DNA of 64,000 bases from Cytobacillus luteolus (GCF_017873715.1 NZ_JAGGKM010000003.1:124001-188000); one strand, 5' to 3'; positions 19,867 through 28,583 are shown, counted from the stretch's first letter. Notes: generated from the sequence alone by a model not told the origin. A program made the numbers and translations.

Positions 19867-20526
19867 TTGGATAGAGATACAACTCATGATCAGGCTGAGA
19901 AACTAAGACAGACTGTAAAGAATTCTTCAGAGAAGCTTCCTCCAAGAAGTGAAGTTCATAAAGATAAGAAAAAGAAGACAAAGATTCGATTTAAATATCC
20001 AGTTGTTCGTCTTTTGGCTTTGTTTTTTGTTCTTATACCAATTGTTATATTAAGTTATACGTTTCATTTTAAAGATGAACTAAAAACCCTTGTTCCAAAA
20101 GTTTCAACAGAAAATTACGATACCATCGATTTTGCAAAGCCTAGTGAAGATGAAAGTGTAGCAGAGGGTGAAAATCTCATTGAAGATGTTGTTAACGAAC
20201 CAGAGAAGGTAGAGGAACCGAGTCAAACTGAACCAGGAGAAAAAGAAATTGCTGGTGCCACTCAAAGTGACATTGAAGATGAACAACCAGCAACTAATGT
20301 GCCAGATAACAGTTCAAAACAAACAGGACAGAAAGATTCCACCAAACAGCAATACAAGATAATTACTCATAAAGTAACTGCTGAAGAAACGCTATATAGT
20401 ATTTCAATAAAATATTATAAAAGCCGAGCAGGTGAAGAAATCATTCGTGAGTGGAATAACCTAGAACAAACCAAAATTTACGAAGGACAAATTTTAGAAA
20501 TTCCGTTAGAGCAAAATAAAGAATAG
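19867..20526 (+). CDS. ypbE: Membrane-anchored LysM protein YpbE
   Basis: The N-terminus is strongly basic (KDKKKKTKIRFKYP) and is followed by one membrane helix at about residues 47-66. A long acidic, low-complexity extracytoplasmic linker follows (about 80-160, rich in E, P, Q, T). A C-terminal LysM domain (HKVTAEETLYSISIKYYKSRAGEEIIREWNNL) should bind peptidoglycan. The TTG at 19867 has GAGGTGA 6 bases upstream. Position and layout match B. subtilis YpbE, whose function is not established. Confidence 0.83.
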   Translation: MDRDTTHDQAEKLRQTVKNSSEKLPPRSEVHKDKKKKTKIRFKYPVVRLLALFFVLIPIVILSYTFHFKDELKTLVPKVSTENYDTIDFAKPSEDESVAEGENLIEDVVNEPEKVEEPSQTEPGEKEIAGATQSDIEDEQPATNVPDNSSKQTGQKDSTKQQYKIITHKVTAEETLYSISIKYYKSRAGEEIIREWNNLEQTKIYEGQILEIPLEQNKE

Positions 20527-20527
20527 G

Positions 20528-20561
20528 TAAAGTAGCCTAAGAGGCTACTTTATTTTTGCGT
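20528..20561. terminator. Bidirectional terminator between ypbE and cotJC
   Basis: AAAGTAGCC pairs with GGCTACTTT across TAAGA. T-rich sequence follows on the plus strand, and the A-rich left flank gives T on the minus strand. Confidence 0.8.
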
Positions 20562-20565
20562 TTGT

Positions 20566-21135
20566 TTAGAAAAACTTTTTCTTATCACGTTCATCTTTTA
20601 GTATTTCAACTGCCTCTCTAAACCGTTGTGAGTGGATGATTTCTCGTTCTCTTAAAAACCTGAGACTATCATTTAAATCTGGGTCATCACTTACGTTAAT
20701 GATCCATTGATAAGTAGCACGTGCCTTTTCCTCAGCGGCGATGTCTTCATATAAATCTGCGATGGGGTCCCCCTTAGCTTGGATATACGATGCTGTCCAT
20801 GGAGCTCCTGCTGCATTATGATAAAACAAGGCTGAGTCGTGACTTACATAATGTTCTGCTAAACCTGCAGCCTTTAATTGTTCAGGGGTGGCATCCTTGG
20901 TTAATTTATAAATCATCGTAGCAATCATTTCAAGATGGGCAAACTCCTCTGTCCCGATATCATTTAAAAGGCCAATCACTTTATCAGGTATTGTATAACG
21001 TTGATTTAAATATCTTAATGCAGCTGCTAACTCTCCATCTGCACCACCATATTGCTCTATTAAGTATTTTGCCAGAGTTGGATTACATGTACTGACTTTT
21101 ACCGGATACTGAAGCTTCTTTTCATAAACCCACAT
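20566..21135 (-). CDS. cotJC: Spore coat protein CotJC, manganese-catalase-like
   Basis: The 189-residue protein belongs to the manganese catalase/ferritin-like CotJC family. The helical core carries Glu/His metal-ligand candidates (TEEFAHLEMIATMI, EDIAAEEKARATYQWI, REREIIHSQRFREAVEIL). In B. subtilis CotJC is a coat component made in the mother cell. It is the third gene of a cotJA-cotJB-cotJC cassette read leftwards, with GGGGGAGG-type sequence before the start. The cassette interrupts the ypb cluster here, whereas in B. subtilis it lies elsewhere. Catalase activity is suggested by the family but not proven by sequence alone. Confidence 0.93.
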   Translation of the reverse strand: MWVYEKKLQYPVKVSTCNPTLAKYLIEQYGGADGELAAALRYLNQRYTIPDKVIGLLNDIGTEEFAHLEMIATMIYKLTKDATPEQLKAAGLAEHYVSHDSALFYHNAAGAPWTASYIQAKGDPIADLYEDIAAEEKARATYQWIINVSDDPDLNDSLRFLREREIIHSQRFREAVEILKDERDKKKFF

Positions 21136-21183
21136 TTATATTCATTCCTCCCCCATTTTATATGTGACTACACGTTGCTCCTC

Positions 21184-21444
21184 CTAAACCTGCCATGGCC
21201 AAGGAGTGTCATCCCAATCCCATGGATAATTTGAATAGCTACGCCCATATTGAAGTAATGGACCATACTGAGCTTCGTATTGTTTAGCTAGTTTCTTTCT
21301 TTGTTGTGCACAATTATTAAATTGTTGGATCGCTTGGTAATCATTTGGGTGAGTATCAAGATACAATGTAAGCTCAACAAGGACGAAATCAACGGCTTGC
21401 AATTCTTCTAATAATGCATAATACTCAGGCGGCAACTTTTTCAT
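21184..21444 (-). CDS. cotJB: Spore coat protein CotJB
   Basis: The 86-residue protein has the CotJB pattern: MKKLPPEYYALLEELQAVDFVLVELTLYLDTHPNDYQAIQQFN followed by a tail rich in Tyr, Trp and Pro (PWDWDDTPWPW). The start overlaps the cotJA stop (ATGA). In B. subtilis CotJB is needed with CotJA and CotJC for incorporation into the spore coat. Confidence 0.93.
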   Translation of the reverse strand: MKKLPPEYYALLEELQAVDFVLVELTLYLDTHPNDYQAIQQFNNCAQQRKKLAKQYEAQYGPLLQYGRSYSNYPWDWDDTPWPWQV

Positions 21445-21671
21445 TGTTCACCCTCCCTTTTAGCTTTTTCATAAGGGTTGTAATACGGGTCATAAAAAAT
21501 TGGCCATAGCGTACCTGCACAGAGTGCCTCTTTGGGTGAAAATTGTTGTAAGTTTGGTGGTTGGAACCCTAGAAATAAATTTGGAGGAGTAGAAAATGTT
21601 TTTACAGGGATTGGTGGACAAGGATCAAAAGGACTTGCATAAGGGTACCATTTTCTAGTGAATTTTGTCAT
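21441..21671 (-). CDS. cotJA: Spore coat associated protein CotJA
   Basis: The 76-residue Pro/Tyr/Phe-rich protein contains PFDPCPPIPVKTF and FSPKEALCAGTLWPIFYDPY, the recognisable CotJA core. It is the first gene of the leftward cotJABC cassette, with CTAGGAGGTTAC before the ATG. I looked for a SigE promoter in the 200 bases upstream and found no convincing match by eye, although B. subtilis cotJ is SigE-dependent. Confidence 0.93.
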   Translation of the reverse strand: MTKFTRKWYPYASPFDPCPPIPVKTFSTPPNLFLGFQPPNLQQFSPKEALCAGTLWPIFYDPYYNPYEKAKREGEQ

Positions 21672-21878
21672 CGCTGTAGTAACCTCCTAGATGTGTAATA
21701 AACCTGTTAATTGATTAAAAAACAATATATCAGTTTATAAGTATGAGGTAATTTTTAAAAAATGCCTTTTACCAATAAGTTATTACCAAAAAATAGGAGG
21801 TTAGATTGTCTGGAAATAATGAAACAGTGGAATGTATTTTTATGATTCTCATAAGGGTATAATAGGGAGGTTTTTTCG

Positions 21879-22274
21879 ATGCTAATTAAATTGTTATGTG
21901 GTGTAACTGGTTTTATTAGTGGTTTCTTTTTTATAAGGCTAATTGAAATAGAAGAACCTTTTAATCTTTCGGAGTTGTTAATAGGATTTATATTAAATCC
22001 ATTTCAATTTTTCGCAGCGATGATTTGTTTATTAATATCATTTATTACTAATGCAATTCTTCTGAAGGAAGCCATTATACAAACCCTTTTTATTGTAAAA
22101 AAACAATCCTTTTCATTTAAAAATGCTGCTTTAGGATATTGCGTCATCCTAATTTTTATTTTATTATTTCAAATCGGATTTTGGCATACACTTGTCCTTT
22201 CGTTCTTTACAGTAATATATGGTATTATATCAATAGACTTTAAGAAGAATGTTGTATATGGGCATCAAGGGTAG
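21879..22274 (+). CDS. Small integral membrane protein of unknown function
   Basis: I do not recognise this 131-residue protein. It is very hydrophobic, with four likely membrane helices (about residues 2-20, 38-65, 82-102 and 104-122) and few charged residues. The ATG has AGGGAGGTTTTTTCG upstream. It ends 8 bases before ypbG and is probably co-transcribed with it. In B. subtilis the small membrane gene ypbF occupies about this position, but I cannot show homology by eye. Confidence 0.7.
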   Translation: MLIKLLCGVTGFISGFFFIRLIEIEEPFNLSELLIGFILNPFQFFAAMICLLISFITNAILLKEAIIQTLFIVKKQSFSFKNAALGYCVILIFILLFQIGFWHTLVLSFFTVIYGIISIDFKKNVVYGHQG

Positions 22275-22282
22275 GAGGTACT

Positions 22283-23047
22283 ATGTTATATATATATATT
22301 TTCTTAATAGCAATTGTTTTTCTTCTCCTATATATGTGGATAGAAGCAAATAAAAATATAGTTAAAGAGCAAGTTCTATTGTTTAACGATTTCCCTAAAG
22401 ACCTTGAAAAGCTAACGATTTTTTTTATTTCAGATATTCACAGAAGAAAAGTATCAGAAAAGCTGATAAATAAAGTAGTAGGAAAAGCAGATATTGTTAT
22501 TATTGGAGGGGACCTTGCAGAAAAAGGTGTTTCATTTGAACGAATAAGTGAAAATGTTGATGCCTTAAAAGGATTAGGTCCAACTTATTTTGTATGGGGA
22601 AACAATGATTATGAAACTGACTTTCATCGACTTGATTCACTATTGTTAGAAAAAGGAGTTAAAATCTTAGATAATACTGCCGTAAACTTTGAATCTAGAA
22701 GTGGTGAAAAAATATCCTTACTTGGTGTTGATGATATGAGCGAAGAACGGGATCGTTTAGAAATGGCCCTATTAGATGCTGGTGATAATTCGTTTAAAAT
22801 TCTTGCATGTCATAACCCTAGAATTGTAAAAAAGATTAAAAAGGATCACAATATCAAACTTGTGCTTACTGGGCACACTCATGGAGGTCAAATACGTATC
22901 ATGAATTTTGGTTACTATGAGAAAGGTAAATTAAGCGATAACGGTGTTTTTAAATTACTGATTAGTAATGGATATGGTACGACAGGTGTTCCGTTAAGGT
23001 TAGGAGCGGAACCTGAGACACATTTAATGACCTTGAAAAAAAGTTGA
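22283..23047 (+). CDS. ypbG: Membrane-anchored metallophosphoesterase YpbG
   Basis: This calcineurin-like phosphoesterase of 254 residues has an N-terminal membrane helix (2-19). The two-metal motifs are in order: FISDIHRR (DxH), IIGGDLAE (GD), VWGNNDYE (GNND; His of the usual GNHD replaced by Asn), ILACHNPR and LTGHTHGGQ (GHTH). The Asn in GNND also occurs in related cytoplasmic-membrane phosphoesterases. The substrate is unknown, though homologues are compared with UDP-diacylglucosamine pyrophosphatases. AGGAGG precedes the ATG. Confidence 0.85.
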   Translation: MLYIYIFLIAIVFLLLYMWIEANKNIVKEQVLLFNDFPKDLEKLTIFFISDIHRRKVSEKLINKVVGKADIVIIGGDLAEKGVSFERISENVDALKGLGPTYFVWGNNDYETDFHRLDSLLLEKGVKILDNTAVNFESRSGEKISLLGVDDMSEERDRLEMALLDAGDNSFKILACHNPRIVKKIKKDHNIKLVLTGHTHGGQIRIMNFGYYEKGKLSDNGVFKLLISNGYGTTGVPLRLGAEPETHLMTLKKS

Positions 23048-23186
23048 TATTGCCTTTAGAACACATATTAAAAGAAAAATTACATATAAAACATAAAATC
23101 CCTGTTTTAAATCAGTATGAACCATATTTAGATACTTTCATAAACTAATTGTAGAAAACGGTGATGTGACGGTTGGGAGGGGTTTT

Positions 23187-23792
23187 ATGCGACTTGAACG
23201 CTTGAATAACGATAAAATCAAAATTTTCCTCACGTTTGATGATTTAGTGGATCGTGGCTTATCTAAAGAAGACTTATGGCATGATTCCTTAAAAGTTCAT
23301 CAACTCTTTCGAGATATGATTGAGGAAGCAAGCGATGAATTAGGCTTTGAAGCAAATGGTCCAATAGCGGTGGAAGTGTATTCACTGCAAGCTCAAGGAA
23401 TGGTTGTTATTGTGACCAGAGATGTTGAGGAAATAGATTTTGATGATGAGGAATTTGTAGATGATTATATTGAAATGCAGGTAACTCTAGATGAAAGTGA
23501 TGATATCTTTTATGAATTCCAAACATTCGAAGATGTTATCCAACTTTCAACTAGATTAATCTCAAACAATATAACAACCGGAACATTATATTCATATAAC
23601 AACCGATTTTATTTACTCTTCGAAGACGAAGGGCCTATCCAAACAGAAGACTTCGTATCAATACTAGCCGAATTCGGAAACCCATCTACAATTACCACCT
23701 ATAGAGTCGAAGAATACGGAAAAAAGTTAATGAATCAAGAAGCAATCAAACAAATTTACAATATATTTATAGATAAAACCAAAAACCTCTAG
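23187..23792 (+). CDS. mecB: Adaptor protein MecB (YpbH), MecA paralogue
   Basis: The protein belongs to the MecA/YpbH adaptor family, which bring substrates to the ClpCP protease. The N-terminal substrate-binding part (MRLERLNNDKIKIFLTFDDLVDRGLSKEDLW) and acidic middle linker (residues 90-115) are followed by the C-terminal ClpC-binding domain. The length of 201 residues and position between ypbG and gudB match YpbH rather than MecA. The ATG at 23187 has GGGAGGGG upstream; an earlier GTG would add only seven residues. Distinguishing MecB from MecA rests on synteny. Confidence 0.88.
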   Translation: MRLERLNNDKIKIFLTFDDLVDRGLSKEDLWHDSLKVHQLFRDMIEEASDELGFEANGPIAVEVYSLQAQGMVVIVTRDVEEIDFDDEEFVDDYIEMQVTLDESDDIFYEFQTFEDVIQLSTRLISNNITTGTLYSYNNRFYLLFEDEGPIQTEDFVSILAEFGNPSTITTYRVEEYGKKLMNQEAIKQIYNIFIDKTKNL

Positions 23793-23811
23793 AATTTCTA
23801 GGGGTTTTTAT
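23781..23811 (+). terminator. Terminator after mecB
   Basis: AACCTCTAGAA pairs with TTCTAGGGGTT and is followed by a T-run. It overlaps the last codons of mecB. Confidence 0.8.
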
Positions 23812-23864
23812 CTTAGGAACTATTTTGTAATGATTGTTGAGTTAAAAAATACATATGTTGTAAT

Positions 23865-24050
23865 AGTGGATTGGAGCGGAAGGTACTTGACTCCTGCGGG
23901 AGATAGAGGAAAGGTCGAGACCCCGCAGACGGCACGTCGAGGAGGCTCGACTTCCTCCCCGATGGGAATCCGCCTTTGAAAAAGCCGGTGGTTGGGCTTT
24001 TTCAAGATTCCCCGCGGAAAGCAAGTACCTGCAGCGTAAAGGAACGGTCA
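23865..24050 (+). repeat. Structured intergenic repeat, copy C (with apical insert)
   Basis: This copy has flanks of the A/G/H/J type (GTGGATTGGAGCGGAA and GGAACGGTCA) but carries the apical insert of the B/E type, with hairpin GAAAAAGCC...GGCTTTTTC. The outer stem is GGTACTTG/CAAGTACC, a compensated change relative to copies B and J. It lies between the mecB terminator and the gudB regulatory region. Confidence 0.88.
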
Positions 24051-24101
24051 ATGTTCAAGGTGTAAAATAAATATGTCTGACCTTAATTATAAACTGTTCG
24101 T

Positions 24102-24115
24102 TGTAACCGTTTACA
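24102..24115 (+). promoter_or_regulatory. cre site (CcpA operator) upstream of gudB
   Basis: TGTAACCGTTTACA matches the cre consensus TGWAANCGNTNWCA at every position. It lies 39 bp upstream of the -35 element of a SigA-like promoter, so it is centred near -80 from the expected start point. Confidence 0.8.
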
Positions 24116-24154
24116 AAAATAAGCTTAAAATTTTTGAAATCTATTGAATTAGTC

Positions 24155-24182
24155 TTGCAAGTTTTTAAGGAAGGTGTATACT
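24155..24182 (+). promoter_or_regulatory. SigA-type promoter for gudB
   Basis: TTGCAA (24155-24160) and TATACT (24177-24182) are separated by 16 bp. It lies about 250 bp upstream of the start codon, which implies a long leader. The leader has two small hairpins: GGAATG/CATTCC at 24266-24279 and CATTAACA/TGTTAATG at 24290-24318. Confidence 0.65.
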
Positions 24183-24429
24183 ATGTCATGAAAGGTAGAC
24201 AATAATAAATAGTAAACTCACTAACTTTTTTGTATAGAATTAATATAGATGTATATTTAATAAGGGGAATGACCATTCCTAGGATAAACCATTAACAATT
24301 AAACTATTGTTGTTAATGCGTTTTACTATGCCTGTTTTACCTTAGTCCAACTATAAGTGAAGTATTATTTCTGTTTTGTCTCCTTATACTACTTAAACAA
24401 ACAGTGAAAATCTTTTGGGAGGTTTACAA

Positions 24430-25710
24430 ATGGTAGCCGAAAAGAATACCGAAACTACACAAAACAACCACGATAAACTTGATGTCCTAAAATCTACACA
24501 AACTGTTATACATAAAGCACTAGAAAAGTTAGGGTATCCTGAGGAAGTGTATGAATTACTTAAAGAACCTATTCGAATGATGACAGTAAAAATACCAGTT
24601 CGAATGGATGATGGATCAGTAAAGATATTTACTGGCTACCGTGCACAACATAACGACGCTGTAGGGCCTACAAAGGGTGGAATAAGGTTTCATCCAGGAG
24701 TTACTGAAAAAGAAGTGAAAGCATTATCCATTTGGATGAGTTTAAAGTGCGGAATCGTAGACTTACCGTATGGTGGTGGTAAAGGTGGAATTGTTTGTGA
24801 CCCGCGTGATATGTCATTCCGAGAGCTTGAGAGATTAAGCCGTGGATATGTACGAGCAATTAGTCAGATTGTTGGTCCAACAAAAGATATTCCAGCACCA
24901 GACGTATTTACGAATTCACAAATCATGGCATGGATGATGGATGAATATAGCCGTATCGATGAATTTAACTCACCTGGTTTTATCACTGGAAAACCTTTGG
25001 TTCTAGGAGGTTCTCATGGTCGTGAATCTGCTACTGCAAAAGGAGTTACGATTTGTATCCGCGAAGCTGCAAAGAAAGTTGGAATTGAGTTAGAGGGTGC
25101 AAGAGTAGTTGTTCAAGGTTTTGGTAATGCAGGAAGCTTCCTGGCTAAGTTCATGCATGATGCAGGAGCGAAAGTAATCGGTATTTCAGATGCATACGGT
25201 GGATTACATGATGAAAATGGTTTAGACATTGATTACCTATTAGATCGCCGCGATAGCTTTGGTACAGTGACAAAACTATTTAACAATACAATTACTAACA
25301 AAGAGCTGCTTGAATTAGATTGCGATATTTTAGTACCGGCAGCTATCGAAAATCAAATTACTGAAGAAAATGCACATAATATTCGCGCAAGCATAGTTGT
25401 TGAGGCAGCTAATGGTCCAACAACATTAGAAGCAACCGAAATTCTAACTGAACGTGGTATTTTATTAGTTCCGGATGTGTTAGCAAGTGCTGGAGGGGTT
25501 ACGGTTTCTTACTTTGAGTGGGTTCAAAACAACCAAGGATATTATTGGAGTGAAGAAGAAGTAGAAGAGAAACTGGAGAAAGTTATGGTCCGTTCTTTTA
25601 ATAATATTTATGATACATCACGTAACCGTAGAGTGAACATGCGTTTAGCCGCATACATGGTTGGTGTGAGAAAAATGGCTGAAGCATCTCGCTTCAGAGG
25701 TTGGATTTAA
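24430..25710 (+). CDS. gudB: NAD-specific glutamate dehydrogenase
   Basis: The enzyme deaminates glutamate to 2-oxoglutarate for catabolism in Bacillus. The substrate-binding domain has TKGGIRFHPGVTEKEVKALSIWMSLKCGIVDLPYGGGKGGI with the catalytic lysine region, followed by the Rossmann signature VVVQGFGNAGSFLA. The ATG at 24430 follows GGGAGGT and gives 426 residues. The short in-frame duplication that inactivates GudB in laboratory B. subtilis 168 is absent: EVKALSIW occurs once. Position next to ypdA supports gudB rather than rocG. A cre and SigA-like promoter lie upstream. Confidence 0.93.
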   Translation: MVAEKNTETTQNNHDKLDVLKSTQTVIHKALEKLGYPEEVYELLKEPIRMMTVKIPVRMDDGSVKIFTGYRAQHNDAVGPTKGGIRFHPGVTEKEVKALSIWMSLKCGIVDLPYGGGKGGIVCDPRDMSFRELERLSRGYVRAISQIVGPTKDIPAPDVFTNSQIMAWMMDEYSRIDEFNSPGFITGKPLVLGGSHGRESATAKGVTICIREAAKKVGIELEGARVVVQGFGNAGSFLAKFMHDAGAKVIGISDAYGGLHDENGLDIDYLLDRRDSFGTVTKLFNNTITNKELLELDCDILVPAAIENQITEENAHNIRASIVVEAANGPTTLEATEILTERGILLVPDVLASAGGVTVSYFEWVQNNQGYYWSEEEVEEKLEKVMVRSFNNIYDTSRNRRVNMRLAAYMVGVRKMAEASRFRGWI

Positions 25711-25742
25711 TTTTAAAAGCAATCATTTGCATATTCACCATA

Positions 25743-25777
25743 AATCTCCTATCATTTTTAGATAGGAGATTTTTTAT
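25743..25777 (+). terminator. Terminator of gudB
   Basis: AATCTCCTATC pairs with GATAGGAGATT across seven bases and is followed by TTTTTT. Confidence 0.88.
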
Positions 25778-25822
25778 TTTCAGGCATATAATGCATTAGG
25801 AAGAACATAGGGAGTGTTGAAG

Positions 25823-26794
25823 TTGCAGAAGGAAGAAATCATTATTGTAGGTGGTGGGCCATGTGGTCTCTCAGCTGCGATTGCTTTAAAAGAAAAAGGA
25901 TTCAATCCTTTAATCATAGAAAAAGGGAATATTGTAAATGCAATCTACCATTATCCTACCCACCAAACTTTTTTTAGTTCAAGTGAGAAGTTAGAAATCG
26001 GTGGAGTTCCCTTTATAACAGAAACTCGGAAGCCTGTTAGAAACCAAGCATTGGCATACTATCGTGAGGTTGCCAAGCGGAAGAACTTACGTATTAATGC
26101 GTTCGAATGTGTAGAATGGGTGAAGCAAGGTGATAATGACCAATTTACAATTAAAACGTCAAAGGGTTTTTATGAATCCAAGTATACAATAATTGCCACT
26201 GGCTATTACGATAACCCTAATTATCTAAATAGTAAAGGTGAGGACTTAGATAAAGTTTCCCATTATTTTAAGGAAGCTCATCCGTATTTTGATAAAGATG
26301 TAGCCGTTATTGGTGGTAAAAACTCAAGTGTTGATGCAGCTCTAGAACTAGTCAAGGTGGATGCAAGAGTAACTGTATTATACCGTGGTACCGAATATTC
26401 ACCTAGCATTAAACCTTGGATTCTTCCCGAGTTCGAAGCACTCGTTCGAAATCAAACAATCACTATGGAATTTGAGTCTACTGTGAAAGAAATCACACAA
26501 GATTCCATTATTTACATTAAAAATGGGGAAGAAATAGAAATTAAGAATGATTATGTTTTTGCGATGACAGGTTACCACCCAGATCACAGTTTTCTAAATA
26601 AAATAGGGATAAAAATTGATAAGGCTTCAGGCCGACCTGCTTATGACCCAGAGACGATGGAGACCAATATAAAGGGTGTTTATATAGCTGGGGTGATAGC
26701 TGCAGGAAATAATGCAAATGAGATATTCATTGAAAATGGAAGGTTTCATGGAGATCAAATCGCTGAATCCATTTTTCAGAAAGCAAAAAGCTAA
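25823..26794 (+). CDS. ypdA: Bacillithiol disulfide reductase YpdA (Bdr)
   Basis: This FAD-dependent NADPH oxidoreductase reduces bacillithiol disulfide, keeping the low-molecular-weight thiol pool reduced. The FAD-binding motif IIIVGGGPCGLSAAIAL, including the conserved Cys, is at the start. The NADPH motif VIGGKNSSVDAALEL is near residue 160, and the C-terminal FAD motif GVYIAGVIAAGNNANEIFIENGR follows. I chose the TTG at 25823 because GGGAG lies 8 bases upstream; GTG 25814 and TTG 25817 overlap that site. The 323-residue length suits the family. Synteny with gudB agrees with B. subtilis. Confidence 0.9.
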   Translation: MQKEEIIIVGGGPCGLSAAIALKEKGFNPLIIEKGNIVNAIYHYPTHQTFFSSSEKLEIGGVPFITETRKPVRNQALAYYREVAKRKNLRINAFECVEWVKQGDNDQFTIKTSKGFYESKYTIIATGYYDNPNYLNSKGEDLDKVSHYFKEAHPYFDKDVAVIGGKNSSVDAALELVKVDARVTVLYRGTEYSPSIKPWILPEFEALVRNQTITMEFESTVKEITQDSIIYIKNGEEIEIKNDYVFAMTGYHPDHSFLNKIGIKIDKASGRPAYDPETMETNIKGVYIAGVIAAGNNANEIFIENGRFHGDQIAESIFQKAKS

Positions 26795-26823
26795 AGAGAG
26801 ATAAATACTCTTTAGCTTTTTCA
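26786..26823. terminator. Bidirectional terminator between ypdA and ansA
   Basis: AAAAGCTAAAGAG pairs with CTCTTTAGCTTTT across nine bases. It overlaps the ypdA stop codon and serves both converging genes. Confidence 0.87.
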
Positions 26824-26830
26824 AATTAAC

Positions 26831-27802
26831 TTACCTTAAGAATAGTTCTTGAAGTCGGGTAGAGTCATTTGTTGTTTCAAGTGTGATAAGTAGTTTAATT
26901 CTAGCTTTTTGTCCATTAAGTCCATTCGATAAAATAGCGCCCATTTCCTTTAATTGCTTCCCTCCACCTTTATATCCATAGGTGTCAGAAACAAAGCCAT
27001 TAAAACAACGGGAAACAAGCACAACGGGGATTCCTCTTTTAATTAGTGATTCTATGCCATTTACCATTTTCGGTGGTAAATTACCTTGTCCTAAAGCCTC
27101 AATTACCAATCCATCAAAGCTAACGGTTTCCATCGCTTTAAAAATTAGGTCATCCATTCCTGCATAAGCTTTTAAGAGTAATACATTCTTATTGATTGTT
27201 TGAATGTCATAGCTTTCTCTTAGTAATGGAGTGTGATGAAATGAAACTCCACGTTTTGTGACGATTCCTAGTGGTCCATATTGAGGACTTTGAAAGGTTG
27301 CAATATTACTTGTATGGGTTTTAGTGACATTTTTTGCAGTATGGATTTCATCATTTAGAACAACAAGAACACCTTTACCTATTGCCGCATCACTTGCAGC
27401 GACCCGAACAGAAGAAATTAGATTATAAGGTCCATCTGATCCTAGTTCATTACTCGACCTCATAGCACCCGTAACGACAATTGGGATAGTAGATTGAGCT
27501 GTTAAATCTAAAAAGTAAGCTGTTTCCTCGAGTGTGTCTGTACCGTGCGTAATAACGACACCATCTATATTGTCTTCCTGCACTTTTTTATCAATAATAT
27601 CCTTTAGAATTAACATTTCTATAGGGGTGATGTGCGGAGAAGGTAGCTGAAAAACCTCTTCTACATAAATAGTAGCTATTTTTGAAAGCTCTGAAGTAGT
27701 AGAATGGAGAGGGTTTTCTTTATCAGGTGCGACTGCTCCTGTTGCTTTGTCTTCCTTCATTGCAATGGTTCCACCTGTATGTAGTATTAATATTTTTTTC
27801 AT
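26831..27802 (-). CDS. ansA: L-asparaginase, type I
   Basis: The enzyme hydrolyses asparagine to aspartate and ammonia. Both asparaginase signatures are present: HTGGTIAM near the N-terminus, with the catalytic Thr, and VVITHGTDTLEETAYFL near residue 85, with the second Thr-Asp pair. No signal peptide is visible, so it is the cytoplasmic type. The 323-residue protein is encoded alone, converging on ypdA, with no ansB aspartase behind it as in the B. subtilis ansAB operon. The ATG has AAGGAG upstream. Confidence 0.92.
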   Translation of the reverse strand: MKKILILHTGGTIAMKEDKATGAVAPDKENPLHSTTSELSKIATIYVEEVFQLPSPHITPIEMLILKDIIDKKVQEDNIDGVVITHGTDTLEETAYFLDLTAQSTIPIVVTGAMRSSNELGSDGPYNLISSVRVAASDAAIGKGVLVVLNDEIHTAKNVTKTHTSNIATFQSPQYGPLGIVTKRGVSFHHTPLLRESYDIQTINKNVLLLKAYAGMDDLIFKAMETVSFDGLVIEALGQGNLPPKMVNGIESLIKRGIPVVLVSRCFNGFVSDTYGYKGGGKQLKEMGAILSNGLNGQKARIKLLITLETTNDSTRLQELFLR

Positions 27803-27895
27803 AGTATAACTCCTTCAAAATTATCCGTGATTTCGTTCCCATTTTAACAATATCATGATACGATTAAAAAAAATAGAATGAAATGAGGACTAGCT

Positions 27896-28534
27896 ATGTT
27901 GGGGGTCATTTCAGCCGGTATTGCACCTGGTTTAGCCCTGTTAAGTTATTTCTACCTTAAAGATAAATATGATTCTGAGCCTATTTCTATGGTTTTTAGG
28001 CTATTCATATTTGGTGCTGTGCTTGTTTTTCCAATAATGTTTATTCAGTATGTTATACAAGTAGAAAATGTGTTTCAATCAGAATTTCTCAGAGCATTTA
28101 TATCAATTAGTTTATTAGAGGAATTTTTCAAGTGGTTCGTTCTTTTTTATACGGTTTATAAGCATGCTGACTTCGATGAACACTACGATGGTATTGTATA
28201 CGGATCATCTATCTCCTTAGGGTTTGCAACTATTGAAAACATATTATATCTAGTGGCAAACGGCGTGGAATTTGCAATCGGCAGAGCACTATTACCTGTG
28301 TCTAGCCATGCCTTGTTCGGTGTTATTATGGGTTATTATTTAGGTAAAGCAAAGCTTTCTCAGGGGAAGGCTGAAAAGAAATGGATAGGTATTGCATTTT
28401 TACTTCCTTTTATCTTACATGGGTTTTATGATTATATTATTTTATCAACACAAATGTGGATTTACTTTATGCTTCCATTCATGATTTTTCTATGGTGGTT
28501 TGGTTTAAGAAAAGTAAAGTTAGCAAAACAATAA
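27896..28534 (+). CDS. prsW: Membrane protease PrsW (site-1 protease for RsiW)
   Basis: PrsW is a multi-pass membrane protease that makes the first cut in the anti-sigma factor RsiW, releasing SigW under envelope stress. The sequence begins [23 protein letters not shown] and holds the EExxK motif in [11 protein letters not shown], the [23 protein letters not shown] block, and [15 protein letters not shown], which are the conserved PrsW motifs with the catalytic glutamates and histidines. The length is 212 residues with about seven helices. Position between ypdA and sleB agrees with B. subtilis ypdC. Confidence 0.94.
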   Translation: MLGVISAGIAPGLALLSYFYLKDKYDSEPISMVFRLFIFGAVLVFPIMFIQYVIQVENVFQSEFLRAFISISLLEEFFKWFVLFYTVYKHADFDEHYDGIVYGSSISLGFATIENILYLVANGVEFAIGRALLPVSSHALFGVIMGYYLGKAKLSQGKAEKKWIGIAFLLPFILHGFYDYIILSTQMWIYFMLPFMIFLWWFGLRKVKLAKQ

Positions 28535-28551
28535 CATACGTAACTTTGAGA

Positions 28552-28583
28552 AGACCTGATATTCCTCATATCAGGTCTTTTTC
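28552..28583 (+). terminator. Terminator of prsW
   Basis: AGACCTGATAT pairs perfectly with ATATCAGGTCT across five bases and is followed by TTTT. Confidence 0.9.

Noticed and set aside
24430-25710. Inactivating 9-bp duplication as in gudB of B. subtilis 168
   Set aside because: The EVKAL segment occurs once; the reading frame and motif spacing are intact.
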